The translations under genes and the position numbers were made by a program. Shown one piece after another: positions 1 through 5,458 of a DNA stretch of 9,940 nt (position 1 is its first letter; every line of letters begins with the position of its first letter). A model generated the notes under the pieces. The model had not been told where the DNA came from. It was given only the letters and a program-made list of their open reading frames with translations, and searched no databases. The stretch comes from an uncultured Candidatus Saccharibacteria bacterium (GTDB taxonomy: Bacteria; Patescibacteriota; Saccharimonadia; Saccharimonadales; Saccharimonadaceae): contig CALGUM010000077.1 in NCBI GenBank assembly GCA_937902295.1, positions 1 to 9,940 of the forward strand, given 5' to 3'.

Positions 1-63
<63 letters not shown>

Positions 64-74
64 ATACAGACACT

Positions 75-103
75 ATCATACCAAAAACCTTCGAACATAG
101 CAA
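75..103 (-). promoter_or_regulatory. Promoter for tRNA-fMet
   Basis: On the minus strand, a -35 TTGCTA (98-103) and a -10 TATGAT (75-80) are separated by 17 bases, with a TGG extended -10 element. The predicted start is near base 68, about five bases before the mature tRNA 5' end, as expected for a tRNA gene. Confidence 0.65.
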
Positions 104-122
104 GCCCTAGGCGGCGCGTTTG

Positions 123-1502
123 CTAGCTGCTTACTCGTACAGCTGCGACGCGAACTGCCTCGCTCCAACTCAAGAATGCATGAGGAGTGTTTGCAACTTC
201 GCTTGCGGTAAGCTCGTGCTTGACGGCGAGCGCAAGCTCATGGATGATCTCTGCGGCATGGGGTGCAACCACTGTTGCTCCGATTACCACGCCTTTTCGG
301 TCTGCGATAATTTTTACAAACCCATCACGAAAATCACTCGTATTGCTGCGGGCGATAATATTGAGCGGTGCCAGGCCTACCTTAACATCGAGATCACGCT
401 TGAGACACTCGTCTTCTGTCATGCCGACCGACGCTATGCCAGGGAAGGTGAAGGTCAGGCGAGGTGAGGCTGTGTAATCCGGAGTAAGTTTATTTTTGTG
501 CAAGATATTATGCGCAACGATACGGCTTTCGAGGAGTGCCGTGTGAGTAAAGCTATTGCTGCGGCCGAGTACATCACCCGCGGCATAAATGTGCCTGGCT
601 GTGGTCTGGAGGGTGTCGTCGACTTCGATGCCTTTTGGTGTGTAGGTGACACCAGCGTTTTCTAATCCTAGGTCGACTTCTGGGACGCGGCCAGCCGCCA
701 CAAGTACTTCGTCCACGCGCACAGAATGCTCGACACCGCCACGGGTGTAGGTGACTCGTTTGGCGATGTTCTCTTTTTCTATAGCGAGCGTGCGTGTCTG
801 TGTGAGTATGGTTGCGCCTTTGTGATCGGTGAGTAATTTGGCCATCAACTTTCCCACGTCTTCGTCTTCGTGTGGCAAAATACGTCCAGCAATATCGGCA
901 ACATATACCTTTGTACCGAAGATTGCCATCATCTGCGCAATTTCAATCCCTATCGATCCACCGCCAATAATATACAGTGACTTGGGTGGACGCATTGCTT
1001 CGAGAATTGTACGTGGAGTGAGGTAGGGTATCATGTCGAGGCCTTGGATGTCGGGTAGGCTCCATTTGGATCCCGAGGCGACCAGAAAGTGTGCAGCGGA
1101 CAAATGGCGGCGATTGACACTTATTTCGTGCGGCGAGATAAAATGCGCTTTTCCTTGGAATGTGGCGATACCTTCACGTTCATAATATTTGCGATTACCG
1201 CCCGCGCCAGTGCGTTTGACAGCAATATCTTTCCACTTGTGGATGCTGGGGTAGTTATAGCTCATAGTACTCGAACGGAGGCCAAATCGGGCACCGTGCC
1301 GAGCCTCTTCGTAGAGGTGGGCAGCATGGAGCAGTGCTTTTGTTGGAACGTCGCTCCAGTTCGGTGAGTCGCCACCAAAAGTGTCGGCTTCTATAGCAGC
1401 AACACGTTTGCCAGCACGCGCCGCGATAGTAGCAGCAGCGCTGCCGCCGGCCCCAGTGCCGATTACGATTAAGTCAAAGTCGAATTTTTGTTTTTTTGCC
1501 AT
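123..1502 (-). CDS. FAD/NAD(P)-dependent oxidoreductase of disulfide-reductase fold, lacking the redox disulfide
   Basis: The 459-residue protein has the complete class I pyridine nucleotide-disulfide oxidoreductase layout (dihydrolipoamide dehydrogenase, mercuric reductase, glutathione reductase family). The FAD-binding GTGAGG is at 15-20, the NAD(P)-binding GGGSIGIE at 180-187, the second FAD motif IYAAGDV at 305-311, and a C-terminal dimerisation domain runs from about 345 to 459. The family's CxxxxC motif (GGTCLNVGC) reads GGDSPNWSD at 43-51, so the cysteines are S46 and D51. Only one cysteine (C366) exists in the whole chain. The catalytic His of the C-terminal HPTxSE-like motif is F443, while the partner E448 is kept. 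It should still bind FAD and NAD(P)H but cannot use dithiol chemistry; the substrate is unknown. It is the last gene of a three-gene operon. The Shine-Dalgarno AAAGGGGG (1508-1515) lies five bases before ATG and overlaps the stop of the ATP-cone gene. Confidence 0.9.
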   Translation of the reverse strand: MAKKQKFDFDLIVIGTGAGGSAAATIAARAGKRVAAIEADTFGGDSPNWSDVPTKALLHAAHLYEEARHGARFGLRSSTMSYNYPSIHKWKDIAVKRTGAGGNRKYYEREGIATFQGKAHFISPHEISVNRRHLSAAHFLVASGSKWSLPDIQGLDMIPYLTPRTILEAMRPPKSLYIIGGGSIGIEIAQMMAIFGTKVYVADIAGRILPHEDEDVGKLMAKLLTDHKGATILTQTRTLAIEKENIAKRVTYTRGGVEHSVRVDEVLVAAGRVPEVDLGLENAGVTYTPKGIEVDDTLQTTARHIYAAGDVLGRSNSFTHTALLESRIVAHNILHKNKLTPDYTASPRLTFTFPGIASVGMTEDECLKRDLDVKVGLAPLNIIARSNTSDFRDGFVKIIADRKGVVIGATVVAPHAAEIIHELALAVKHELTASEVANTPHAFLSWSEAVRVAAVRVSS

Positions 1503-1513
1503 AAGAGCCCCCT

Positions 1514-1801
1514 TTATATTGTGTGCCTATGATGTTCGTAGATATATGCAGCGCCTGGATTGTAGCGGGTTAAATGTTTACTTGCAATACGGCGGAGGTC
1601 ATGACTGGTAACTTCTGGTCGTTCTCGGAGCCACCGTTCCACGCCCGTGCAAACCTTATCGGCAGTATTGTCTGCTTCGCCGTCGTGGCTACGCTCACTG
1701 AGTAGGGTAAGCTTGAGGCTGCGATGAAGTTTAGCTCGGTCATAATGTTCCGATGGTCGCATGCCTCTCGATTTAATAATATTGGCGAGTGGAGCGGTCA
1801 T
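1514..1801 (-). CDS. Orphan ATP-cone domain protein
   Basis: The 95-residue protein resembles a single ATP-cone, the small nucleotide-sensing domain found in NrdR and at the N-terminus of ribonucleotide reductases. Visible pieces are a strand with IIKSRG (8-13), Y20-D21-R22-x-K24-x-x-x-S28-L29 at the start of the first helix, a middle helix around 45-60, SHDLRRIASKHL (66-77), and a YNPGAAYIYEHHR end (80-92) matching the VAYVRFAS-type terminal helix. There is no NrdR zinc ribbon (no CxxC; one cysteine, C51) and no reductase domain, so it is a free-standing cone that probably binds ATP/dATP as a regulatory subunit. Its ATG overlaps the stop of the membrane-protein gene as ATGA, with a strong Shine-Dalgarno GGGAGGTG (1809-1816) inside that gene. 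The partner is unknown; co-transcription with the flavoprotein suggests a link. The domain call is from motif pattern only. Confidence 0.75.
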   Translation of the reverse strand: MTAPLANIIKSRGMRPSEHYDRAKLHRSLKLTLLSERSHDGEADNTADKVCTGVERWLRERPEVTSHDLRRIASKHLTRYNPGAAYIYEHHRHTI

Positions 1802-2523
1802 AGCGACACACCTCCCGCCGCAAGAGGCAGTACAAGCACCTGATTGACGTAGAGATAAAATCCAAGCACGAACAGGGCAGACCCAGCGCTAAACTGCAAA
1901 AACTGTTTGTTAGTTTCTCGCCACTTCTGGATGCCACTCAAGCGATGACCACCACTCACGAGTAGTGCGACAATACCAAGGGATGATACCGAAAGAGCGA
2001 TATAGAGCAAGATACAGATAAGCTGTAACATGGGGTCGAGTGGCAAGATGGTTAACACCGCAACGCTGAGGGGTGCAATGATAAACAGAAGTTCGCCAAG
2101 CACACTGGCAAGACCGAGCGCAAATGCCTCGGCAGTATTTCTGGTGCGCTTGCTGCGCTCGGCCAAGAAATCGGCGGTTCTGCGTGGTATCCACAGGAGC
2201 GTACCTCGGTCTTTGCGGTAGTAGAAAAGCCACACCGCTAGTCCGACGCCAAACAACATCCCGCAGGTGGCGGCCCAGACTACCGGTGGTACTGTTGTGC
2301 CAACAATCTGTTGCAGCGCAAAACCAAGCGTACAGATCAGCAGAGTTGTCATAGCTGCAGCACCAAAACCAAAGCCCCCTAGTAGGCTCACGAGTCTGGC
2401 GTGACTACGGCCAAAACCAAGCGTGTGTCCGCTCATGAGAGTGAGCGTACTGATACTAAGCTGGAAACTTGCATGGATCAGTGCCGCAAGGCACACGATC
2501 GAGATGGCGATGATATCTGTCAT
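1798..2523 (-). CDS. Six-helix integral membrane protein, function unknown
   Basis: The 241-residue protein shows six hydrophobic segments at about 4-26, 44-71, 79-102, 132-160, 163-190 and 208-232. A basic loop at 103-129 (many Arg/Lys) and another basic loop at 191-206 are likely cytoplasmic. Small-residue packing (LLGGFGFGAAA at 48-57) and a GELLFIIAPL stretch (143-152) in the fourth helix give it the look of a small transporter or of DsbD/CcdA- or LysE-like proteins. However, no CxxC or other diagnostic motif is present; C11, C64, C87 and C170 are scattered. It is the first gene of the operon, 25 bases downstream of the predicted transcription start. No good Shine-Dalgarno precedes the ATG; a GAGG lies about 20 bases upstream. 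The coupling to an ATP-cone and a flavoprotein suggests a membrane partner for them, but no function can be assigned. Confidence 0.8.
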   Translation of the reverse strand: MTDIIAISIVCLAALIHASFQLSISTLTLMSGHTLGFGRSHARLVSLLGGFGFGAAAMTTLLICTLGFALQQIVGTTVPPVVWAATCGMLFGVGLAVWLFYYRKDRGTLLWIPRRTADFLAERSKRTRNTAEAFALGLASVLGELLFIIAPLSVAVLTILPLDPMLQLICILLYIALSVSSLGIVALLVSGGHRLSGIQKWRETNKQFLQFSAGSALFVLGFYLYVNQVLVLPLAAGGVSL

Positions 2524-2554
2524 AGGTGTCTGTTTTTATAATGCCTCATGTATA

Positions 2555-2584
2555 TTTATAGCATAAGCGTCCGACACTAGTCAA
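2555..2584 (-). promoter_or_regulatory. Promoter of the membrane protein/ATP-cone/flavoprotein operon
   Basis: On the minus strand, -35 TTGACT (2579-2584) and -10 TATAAA (2555-2560) are 18 bases apart, with an extended TGC element directly before the -10. The predicted start is near 2548. It stands back-to-back with the plus-strand promoter at 2603-2631, the two -35 boxes being 18 bases apart, so a shared regulator could act on both. Confidence 0.75.
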
Positions 2585-2602
2585 AAATAGGGCATATTAC
2601 TA

Positions 2603-2631
2603 TTGCTTTTTTTGTACGCTTATGGTAATAT
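2603..2631 (+). promoter_or_regulatory. Promoter of the 65-residue acidic protein gene
   Basis: A -35 TTGCTT (2603-2608) and a -10 TAATAT (2626-2631) are 17 bases apart, with an extended TGG element at 2623-2625. The predicted start is near 2638, giving a roughly 32-base A-rich leader. Confidence 0.7.
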
Positions 2632-2669
2632 AAGAGTATTAGAACATAACAAAAACAAAAAGGAAATAT

Positions 2670-2867
2670 ATGCTTAATTTTGAATTACGTGACATCGCAG
2701 CTGACACTCCAGCACAAGAGACAGAGAGTGTTGTTGATCGTCAGGAGATGAACGCACGACTCGGAGAGCTCGCTGCTCGCTTGACAGATCGACTCAACAC
2801 ACTAGAATTCGCAGAAGTATTACTAGGTGATGAAGAGCTTGACACAGAGTTTAGTCTCGTCAATTAA
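2670..2867 (+). CDS. Small acidic protein of unknown function
   Basis: This 65-residue protein is not recognised. It has 16 Asp/Glu against 5 Arg, with no Lys and no Cys, so it is strongly acidic. Residues 21-56 (VDRQEMNARLGELAARL onward) are likely helical with heptad-like Leu spacing, which could give a short coiled coil or helical hairpin; the two ends look flexible. It has no signal peptide or membrane segment, so it is probably cytosolic. The gene is convincing because it has a well-spaced extended promoter, an A-rich leader and a clear Shine-Dalgarno AGGA (2661-2664) five bases before ATG. It stands alone, divergent from the flavoprotein operon and just upstream of a tRNA. Strong expression signals on such a small acidic protein would suit a regulator, chaperone-like or nucleic-acid-mimic role, but nothing in the sequence proves any of these. 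Confidence 0.8.
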   Translation: MLNFELRDIAADTPAQETESVVDRQEMNARLGELAARLTDRLNTLEFAEVLLGDEELDTEFSLVN

Positions 2868-2901
2868 CTATCGCTGAGTACTAGATAAAACGCCAGCCAT
2901 C

Positions 2902-2910
2902 TGCTACAAT
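2902..2910 (+). promoter_or_regulatory. Extended -10 element for the CAU tRNA
   Basis: TGCTACAAT is a good extended -10 hexamer placed 22 bases before the mature tRNA 5' end. No convincing -35 is seen 17 bases upstream. A 7-base inverted repeat, CATCTGC (2898-2904) and GCAGATG (2924-2930), flanks it. Confidence 0.5.
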
Positions 2911-2931
2911 AACCTGTGTATTTGCAGATGT

Positions 2932-3008
2932 GGCAGCGTAGCTCAGTTGGTTAGAGCGCAGGACTCATAAGCCTGAGGTCACAAGTTCAATTCTTGTCGC
3001 TGCTACCA
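2932..3008 (+). tRNA. tRNA with CAT anticodon, probably elongator tRNA-Met
   Basis: The 77-base cloverleaf has acceptor GGCAGCG pairing with CGCTGCT (G1-U72 wobble), D-arm GCTC/GAGC, anticodon arm CAGGA-CTCATAA-GCCTG, five-base variable region AGGTC, T-arm ACAAG-TTCAATT-CTTGT, discriminator A73 and an encoded CCA. It lacks the initiator GGG/CCC pairs, so it is either elongator Met or the isoleucine tRNA whose C34 is converted to lysidine by TilS. The G1-U72 acceptor end and the overall form favour Met, but anticodon alone cannot decide. The 31-39 pair is A-G, a mismatch beside the anticodon loop. A terminator follows 13 bases later. Confidence 0.93.
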
Positions 3009-3021
3009 AAGAAATGATGTT

Positions 3022-3059
3022 AGAACCACGGTCCTCAGGGGCCGTGGTTCTTTCTTTTT
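3022..3059 (+). terminator. Rho-independent terminator after the tRNA
   Basis: A perfect ten-base stem AGAACCACGG (3022-3031) / CCGTGGTTCT (3042-3051) with a ten-base loop is followed by a T-rich tail (TTTCTTTTT). It is one of the strongest intrinsic terminators in the window and ends the tRNA transcript. Confidence 0.93.
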
Positions 3060-3130
3060 CCCATGACATCGCACCCCTGGGTCGTTCGATGGCAAGAGTT
3101 TTGTATTCGCTTTTTTTGTGCCGTATGGGC

Positions 3131-3159
3131 TTTACAGTTCAATATTTTGAGCGTATAAC
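3131..3159 (+). promoter_or_regulatory. Promoter for the structured leader / AAA+ gene
   Basis: A -35 TTTACA (3131-3136) and a -10 TATAAC (3154-3159) are exactly 17 bases apart, each with five of six consensus bases. The predicted start is near 3166, about 163 bases before the AAA+ start codon. Confidence 0.65.
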
Positions 3160-3163
3160 TGGA

Positions 3164-3274
3164 ATATGGTAAGAGAAAACAGTGGTCGCACAAACAGATT
3201 TGGAGTTATATCTCTGTTTCGCGCTGCTGTGACATATATCAATACACCATAGTTCCGCACGCGCGGACTTTTTT
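3164..3274 (+). ncRNA. Candidate structured leader or small RNA with terminator
   Basis: A transcript beginning near 3164-3166 could form an outer helix TATGGT (3165-3170) / ACCATA (3246-3251). Inside it is an imperfect hairpin built from ACAG (3179-3182) with CTGT (3227-3230), a CGC segment, and AAACAGA (3192-3198) with TCTGTTT (3213-3219). The next element is the intrinsic terminator at 3254-3274. The unit is therefore either a free small RNA of about 110 bases or a cis-regulatory leader that controls read-through into the AAA+ gene. No known riboswitch, 6S or SRP RNA signature is recognised (no GNAR loop of SRP RNA). It occupies most of the 320-base gene-free stretch 3009-3328; the rest of that stretch (3060-3130) shows nothing identifiable. 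The folds were found by eye, without energy calculation. Confidence 0.5.
3254..3274 (+). terminator. Intrinsic terminator/attenuator before the AAA+ gene
   Basis: The stem TCCGC (3254-3258) / GCGGA (3263-3267) with an ACGC loop is followed by C and six T (3269-3274), then more T-rich sequence. It lies 54 bases before the AAA+ start codon. No convincing promoter is visible between it and the gene, which is why attenuation is suspected. Confidence 0.7.
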
Positions 3275-3328
3275 ATTATTCTCTTTTTGGGTGCAGGGAA
3301 GAGGCTATTTTCTATATGAGGAGTAACT

Positions 3329-4552
3329 ATGGAAAAGCATAATTTATCAGGAGTACAGGACGAAATACAGGCGGCCTGGGATGAGTTTAATGAAATATTC
3401 ACGAAGTCGAGTGATACATCTCCACTTGGAGAGCATGCGGTGCACGAAGCATTTACATTGCTCGGAGAGGTCGAGAGTCCGTATGAAGATTTGCGCAGCG
3501 ACCTCGAGGCGCGCGTAGTGGAACAGCCTACGGCGATTGATGCAATTATCTCGGCAATGGAACAATCTCACGCTCGCCTTGATTATGACAATCGTCCGAT
3601 CGCAAGCCTTGCATTTTTAGGGCCAACCGGCACGGGTAAAACTGAGTCTGCCCGCGCACTCGCAGAGGCACTGAGTGGGAGTGGAGTGGAAAATCTTGTG
3701 AAGATTGATTGCTCAAATTTTTCACGAGGTCACGAGGTGGCACTCTTGACAGGCTCACCTCCGGGGTATGTGGGGGAGAAGGTTACTCCAATACTCGCCA
3801 AAGAGAACATTGAAAAGCCAGGCACTGTAGTGTTGTTCGACGAAATAGAAAAGGGCGCACCAACCCTACGTGATTTGATGCTACAGATTATGGACGATGG
3901 TAAAATTCGCTTGAACCGGGGTGATGAGACAAACTTCCGTGACACAGTGGTGATTATGACAAGCAATCTTGGGGCTGCCGAGATGGCGCGCGAGGTGTCT
4001 GGCCGAAACCTCGGATTTAGTTTCGGTGGCAAGCAGTTCGATGCAGAAAAAGTCGATACTGTGGCACGCAATAGTTTCAAGAAGGCTTTTCGCCCGGAAT
4101 TTATTAATCGACTTGATGATATGATCGTGTTTCATCCACTGAGTGAATCGGGATTGTCAAAGGTGCTTAATGTGAAACTAGGGGATCTCAATGGTCTATA
4201 CGAATATGAATATGGGATAAGATTAACACTGAGTGAATTAGCCCAACAGCACCTCGTAACTACTGCGGCTCGTGAACCAGAATTCGGGGCGCGTCCATTG
4301 GTGCGTGCGCTCGAAAAGCAGGTTCAGGCAACGTTCGGCCGTTATTTGGAGGCCGGAGCAATCGGCGACGGTACTCACGTACACGTGTATCATCAAGATG
4401 AAGTTGAGCCGATTAGGACTTCTATATCGGATTCACCATTTGTATTTGCTAAACGTTCCGACGATACACTCATGGGAAGAGTGCCGTACGAGCCATTTAA
4501 GGAGCCCATCTCTCCTGAGAGTGTCGACACTGCTGAAGCTATCGAACCATAA
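3329..4552 (+). CDS. Stand-alone ClpC/ClpB-type AAA+ ATPase (single D2-like module)
   Basis: The 407-residue protein corresponds to the second AAA+ module of Hsp100 proteins. It shows Walker A GPTGTGKT (98-105), the aromatic pore loop GYVG (146-149), Walker B VVLFDE (167-172), sensor 1 in TSN (211-213), arginine finger in EFINR (R261), sensor 2 GAR (320-322) and a Clp C-terminal small domain (about 265-355). The Clp N-domain repeats, the D1 ATPase and the middle coiled coil are absent, so it is about half the usual ClpB/ClpC length. In their place is a 60-residue acidic N-terminal stretch, plus an unusual acidic tail (about 358-407). The tripeptide LGF at 228-230 sits where ClpC proteins carry their ClpP-docking loop, so it may unfold substrates for ClpP. 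ATG follows TGAGGAG by five bases. Expression may be controlled by the upstream leader. Confidence 0.92.
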   Translation: MEKHNLSGVQDEIQAAWDEFNEIFTKSSDTSPLGEHAVHEAFTLLGEVESPYEDLRSDLEARVVEQPTAIDAIISAMEQSHARLDYDNRPIASLAFLGPTGTGKTESARALAEALSGSGVENLVKIDCSNFSRGHEVALLTGSPPGYVGEKVTPILAKENIEKPGTVVLFDEIEKGAPTLRDLMLQIMDDGKIRLNRGDETNFRDTVVIMTSNLGAAEMAREVSGRNLGFSFGGKQFDAEKVDTVARNSFKKAFRPEFINRLDDMIVFHPLSESGLSKVLNVKLGDLNGLYEYEYGIRLTLSELAQQHLVTTAAREPEFGARPLVRALEKQVQATFGRYLEAGAIGDGTHVHVYHQDEVEPIRTSISDSPFVFAKRSDDTLMGRVPYEPFKEPISPESVDTAEAIEP

Positions 4553-4580
4553 GGCGGAGTAGTTAATAACCACTATGTCT

Positions 4581-4610
4581 CTGTCACGGTTATGGAGTAG
4601 AGGGTGACAG
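4581..4610. repeat. Inverted repeat between convergent genes
   Basis: CTGTCAC (4581-4587) and GTGACAG (4604-4610) form a seven-base stem with a 16-base loop between the AAA+ stop and the stop of the YggT-like gene. There is no clear T tract on either strand, so a bidirectional terminator role is only possible. Confidence 0.35.
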
Positions 4611-4919
4611 TTAACGATCTAGATTGATGAGCTTCGCGAGAGCAATCGCAACAATCCAGTAGACAACAATTGCCACTATACTACTGGTATCTACGTATAC
4701 CCGGGTGTAATCTGGCTGTGCAAAAATACCGGCAAATGGCACGACAAATATCGCGCTTAGATTGTAGACGAGGTCTACAAACGGAGTCTCTGGGTTGGCA
4801 TTGAATAGCAAAAGTACAATTCGCAGTATAAGTAGTGCTGCGATAACTCCTACGACATACCAGATGAGTCGGGTAAGGATGGTGCGCATATTGTTGATGC
4901 TATGTTTTCTGTTGCTCAT
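4611..4919 (-). CDS. YggT-like small membrane protein
   Basis: As called, the protein has 102 residues: a basic N-terminus, a first membrane helix at about 17-39, a central segment with ANPETPFVDLVYNLS (41-55) and FVVPFAGIF (58-66), and a second membrane helix at about 80-98. The ANPxxxFVxxxYxLS...PFxGIF pattern is that of the YggT family, whose members are small membrane proteins linked loosely to cell division and osmotic tolerance; the biochemical role is unknown. The start is uncertain. An ATG at 4958 adds 13 residues that do not look conserved, and an ATG at 4889 gives 92 residues starting MRTILTRLIW. A possible promoter (TTCATT at 4940-4945, 16 bases, extended TGC-TATCAT at 4918-4923) would favour 4889. 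None of the three starts has a clear Shine-Dalgarno. The gene is convergent with the AAA+ gene. Confidence 0.75.
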   Translation of the reverse strand: MSNRKHSINNMRTILTRLIWYVVGVIAALLILRIVLLLFNANPETPFVDLVYNLSAIFVVPFAGIFAQPDYTRVYVDTSSIVAIVVYWIVAIALAKLINLDR

Positions 4920-5111
4920 GATAGCATTAGCGTACCACAAATGAAGTGGATTTGTCATGGAGCGATCGACTACTCACTCGTGATTAGTGTAGGGAGGGTG
5001 CATGGATGCGCGCAAAGTGGTAAAATAAGACCAACGCACCATGACACACACTAGTTTGCCCTGTGCACTCAAAGCGTCCCTCTGGCAGCAATAAATTATT
5101 CATCGTCTTCG

Positions 5112-5139
5112 GTTTTTTGCAGGAAACGGGCAAAAAAAC
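5112..5139. repeat. AT-rich inverted repeat upstream of the polymerase operon
   Basis: GTTTTTTGC (5112-5120) and GCAAAAAAAC (5130-5139) form a nine-base stem around a nine-base loop, just before the promoter at 5150. It could be a weak bidirectional terminator or a protein-binding site. Otherwise the gene-free stretch 4959-5149 shows nothing identifiable. Confidence 0.35.
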
Positions 5140-5149
5140 GGACGAAAAG

Positions 5150-5178
5150 TTATCAGACGTTTCTCTAAACATTATAAT
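5150..5178 (+). promoter_or_regulatory. Promoter of the polymerase operon, with internal palindrome
   Basis: A -35 TTATCA (5150-5155) and a perfect -10 TATAAT (5173-5178) are 17 bases apart. Between them lies the palindrome GTTT-CTCT-AAAC (5159-5170), in the classic position for a repressor operator. The predicted start is near 5185, leaving a leader of only about ten bases before the ATG at 5195. The operator idea is inference from position. Confidence 0.6.
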
Positions 5179-5194
5179 TTGGAGATTTTTTGCG

Positions 5195-5458
5195 ATGAAT
5201 GATGAACTTTTTTTGGACGAACGCGTAGAGGTAGTGGCGACATTTGGTACGGGGCTCAATCCATGTGTGCCGGTAAAATTTCGAAGGACGAACGGACGCG
5301 TGGTGGAGATTTCGGAAATAGGGCTGCGTCACCCCACGCAACAAGGCGCGCGTACTGTGCATATATTTGATGTCACAGATGGGGCAGCGGATTATCGACT
5401 GGCGTTTGACAGTGAGCGCCTCACCTGGCGGCTGCTGCGCGAAGGAGATCGACTATGA
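5195..5458 (+). CDS. Small protein coupled to Y-family polymerase, function unknown
   Basis: The 87-residue protein is predicted to be mostly beta strand: RVEVVATF (10-17), VPVKFRRTNGRVVEISEIG (25-43), RTVHIFDVTDGAADYRLAFD (53-72), then LTWRLLREG (75-83). The order strand, RxNGRxVxIxEI, strand, YxLxFDxExxTWxL recalls small domains encoded beside ImuB/DinB-type polymerases in Actinobacteria (DUF6504-like), but this is only a pattern resemblance. It is not UmuD-like: no Ser-Lys protease residues are evident. The stop overlaps the polymerase start as ATGA, so the two are translationally coupled and probably work together, perhaps as a polymerase accessory factor. The ATG at 5195 was preferred to an upstream GTG at 5063 because the TATAAT promoter lies between them. 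GGAG at 5181-5184 is a weakly spaced Shine-Dalgarno. Confidence 0.75.
   Translation: MNDELFLDERVEVVATFGTGLNPCVPVKFRRTNGRVVEISEIGLRHPTQQGARTVHIFDVTDGAADYRLAFDSERLTWRLLREGDRL

Noticed and set aside
120..467. Plus-strand open frame with many cysteines opposite the flavoprotein gene
   Set aside because: It lies wholly antisense to a clear family member with intact cofactor motifs; it has no Shine-Dalgarno and the cysteines arise from reading the reverse complement.
3164..3274. 6S RNA, SRP RNA or a known riboswitch in the leader
   Set aside because: Too short and lacking the 6S central bubble; no GNAR tetraloop of SRP RNA; no recognised riboswitch core. Reported instead as unclassified.
3060..3328. 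CIRCE heat-shock operator upstream of the Clp-type gene
   Set aside because: No TTAGCACTC-N9-GAGTGCTAA or close variant was found.
5063..5194. GTG-initiated N-terminal extension of the 87-residue protein
   Set aside because: The perfect TATAAT box lies inside this extension and the added residues look non-conserved; ATG 5195 fits the promoter.
4984..5259. Minus-strand frame across the gap before the polymerase operon
   Set aside because: It runs into the opposite strand of the 87-residue gene, has no ribosome binding site and shows low-complexity, non-family sequence.
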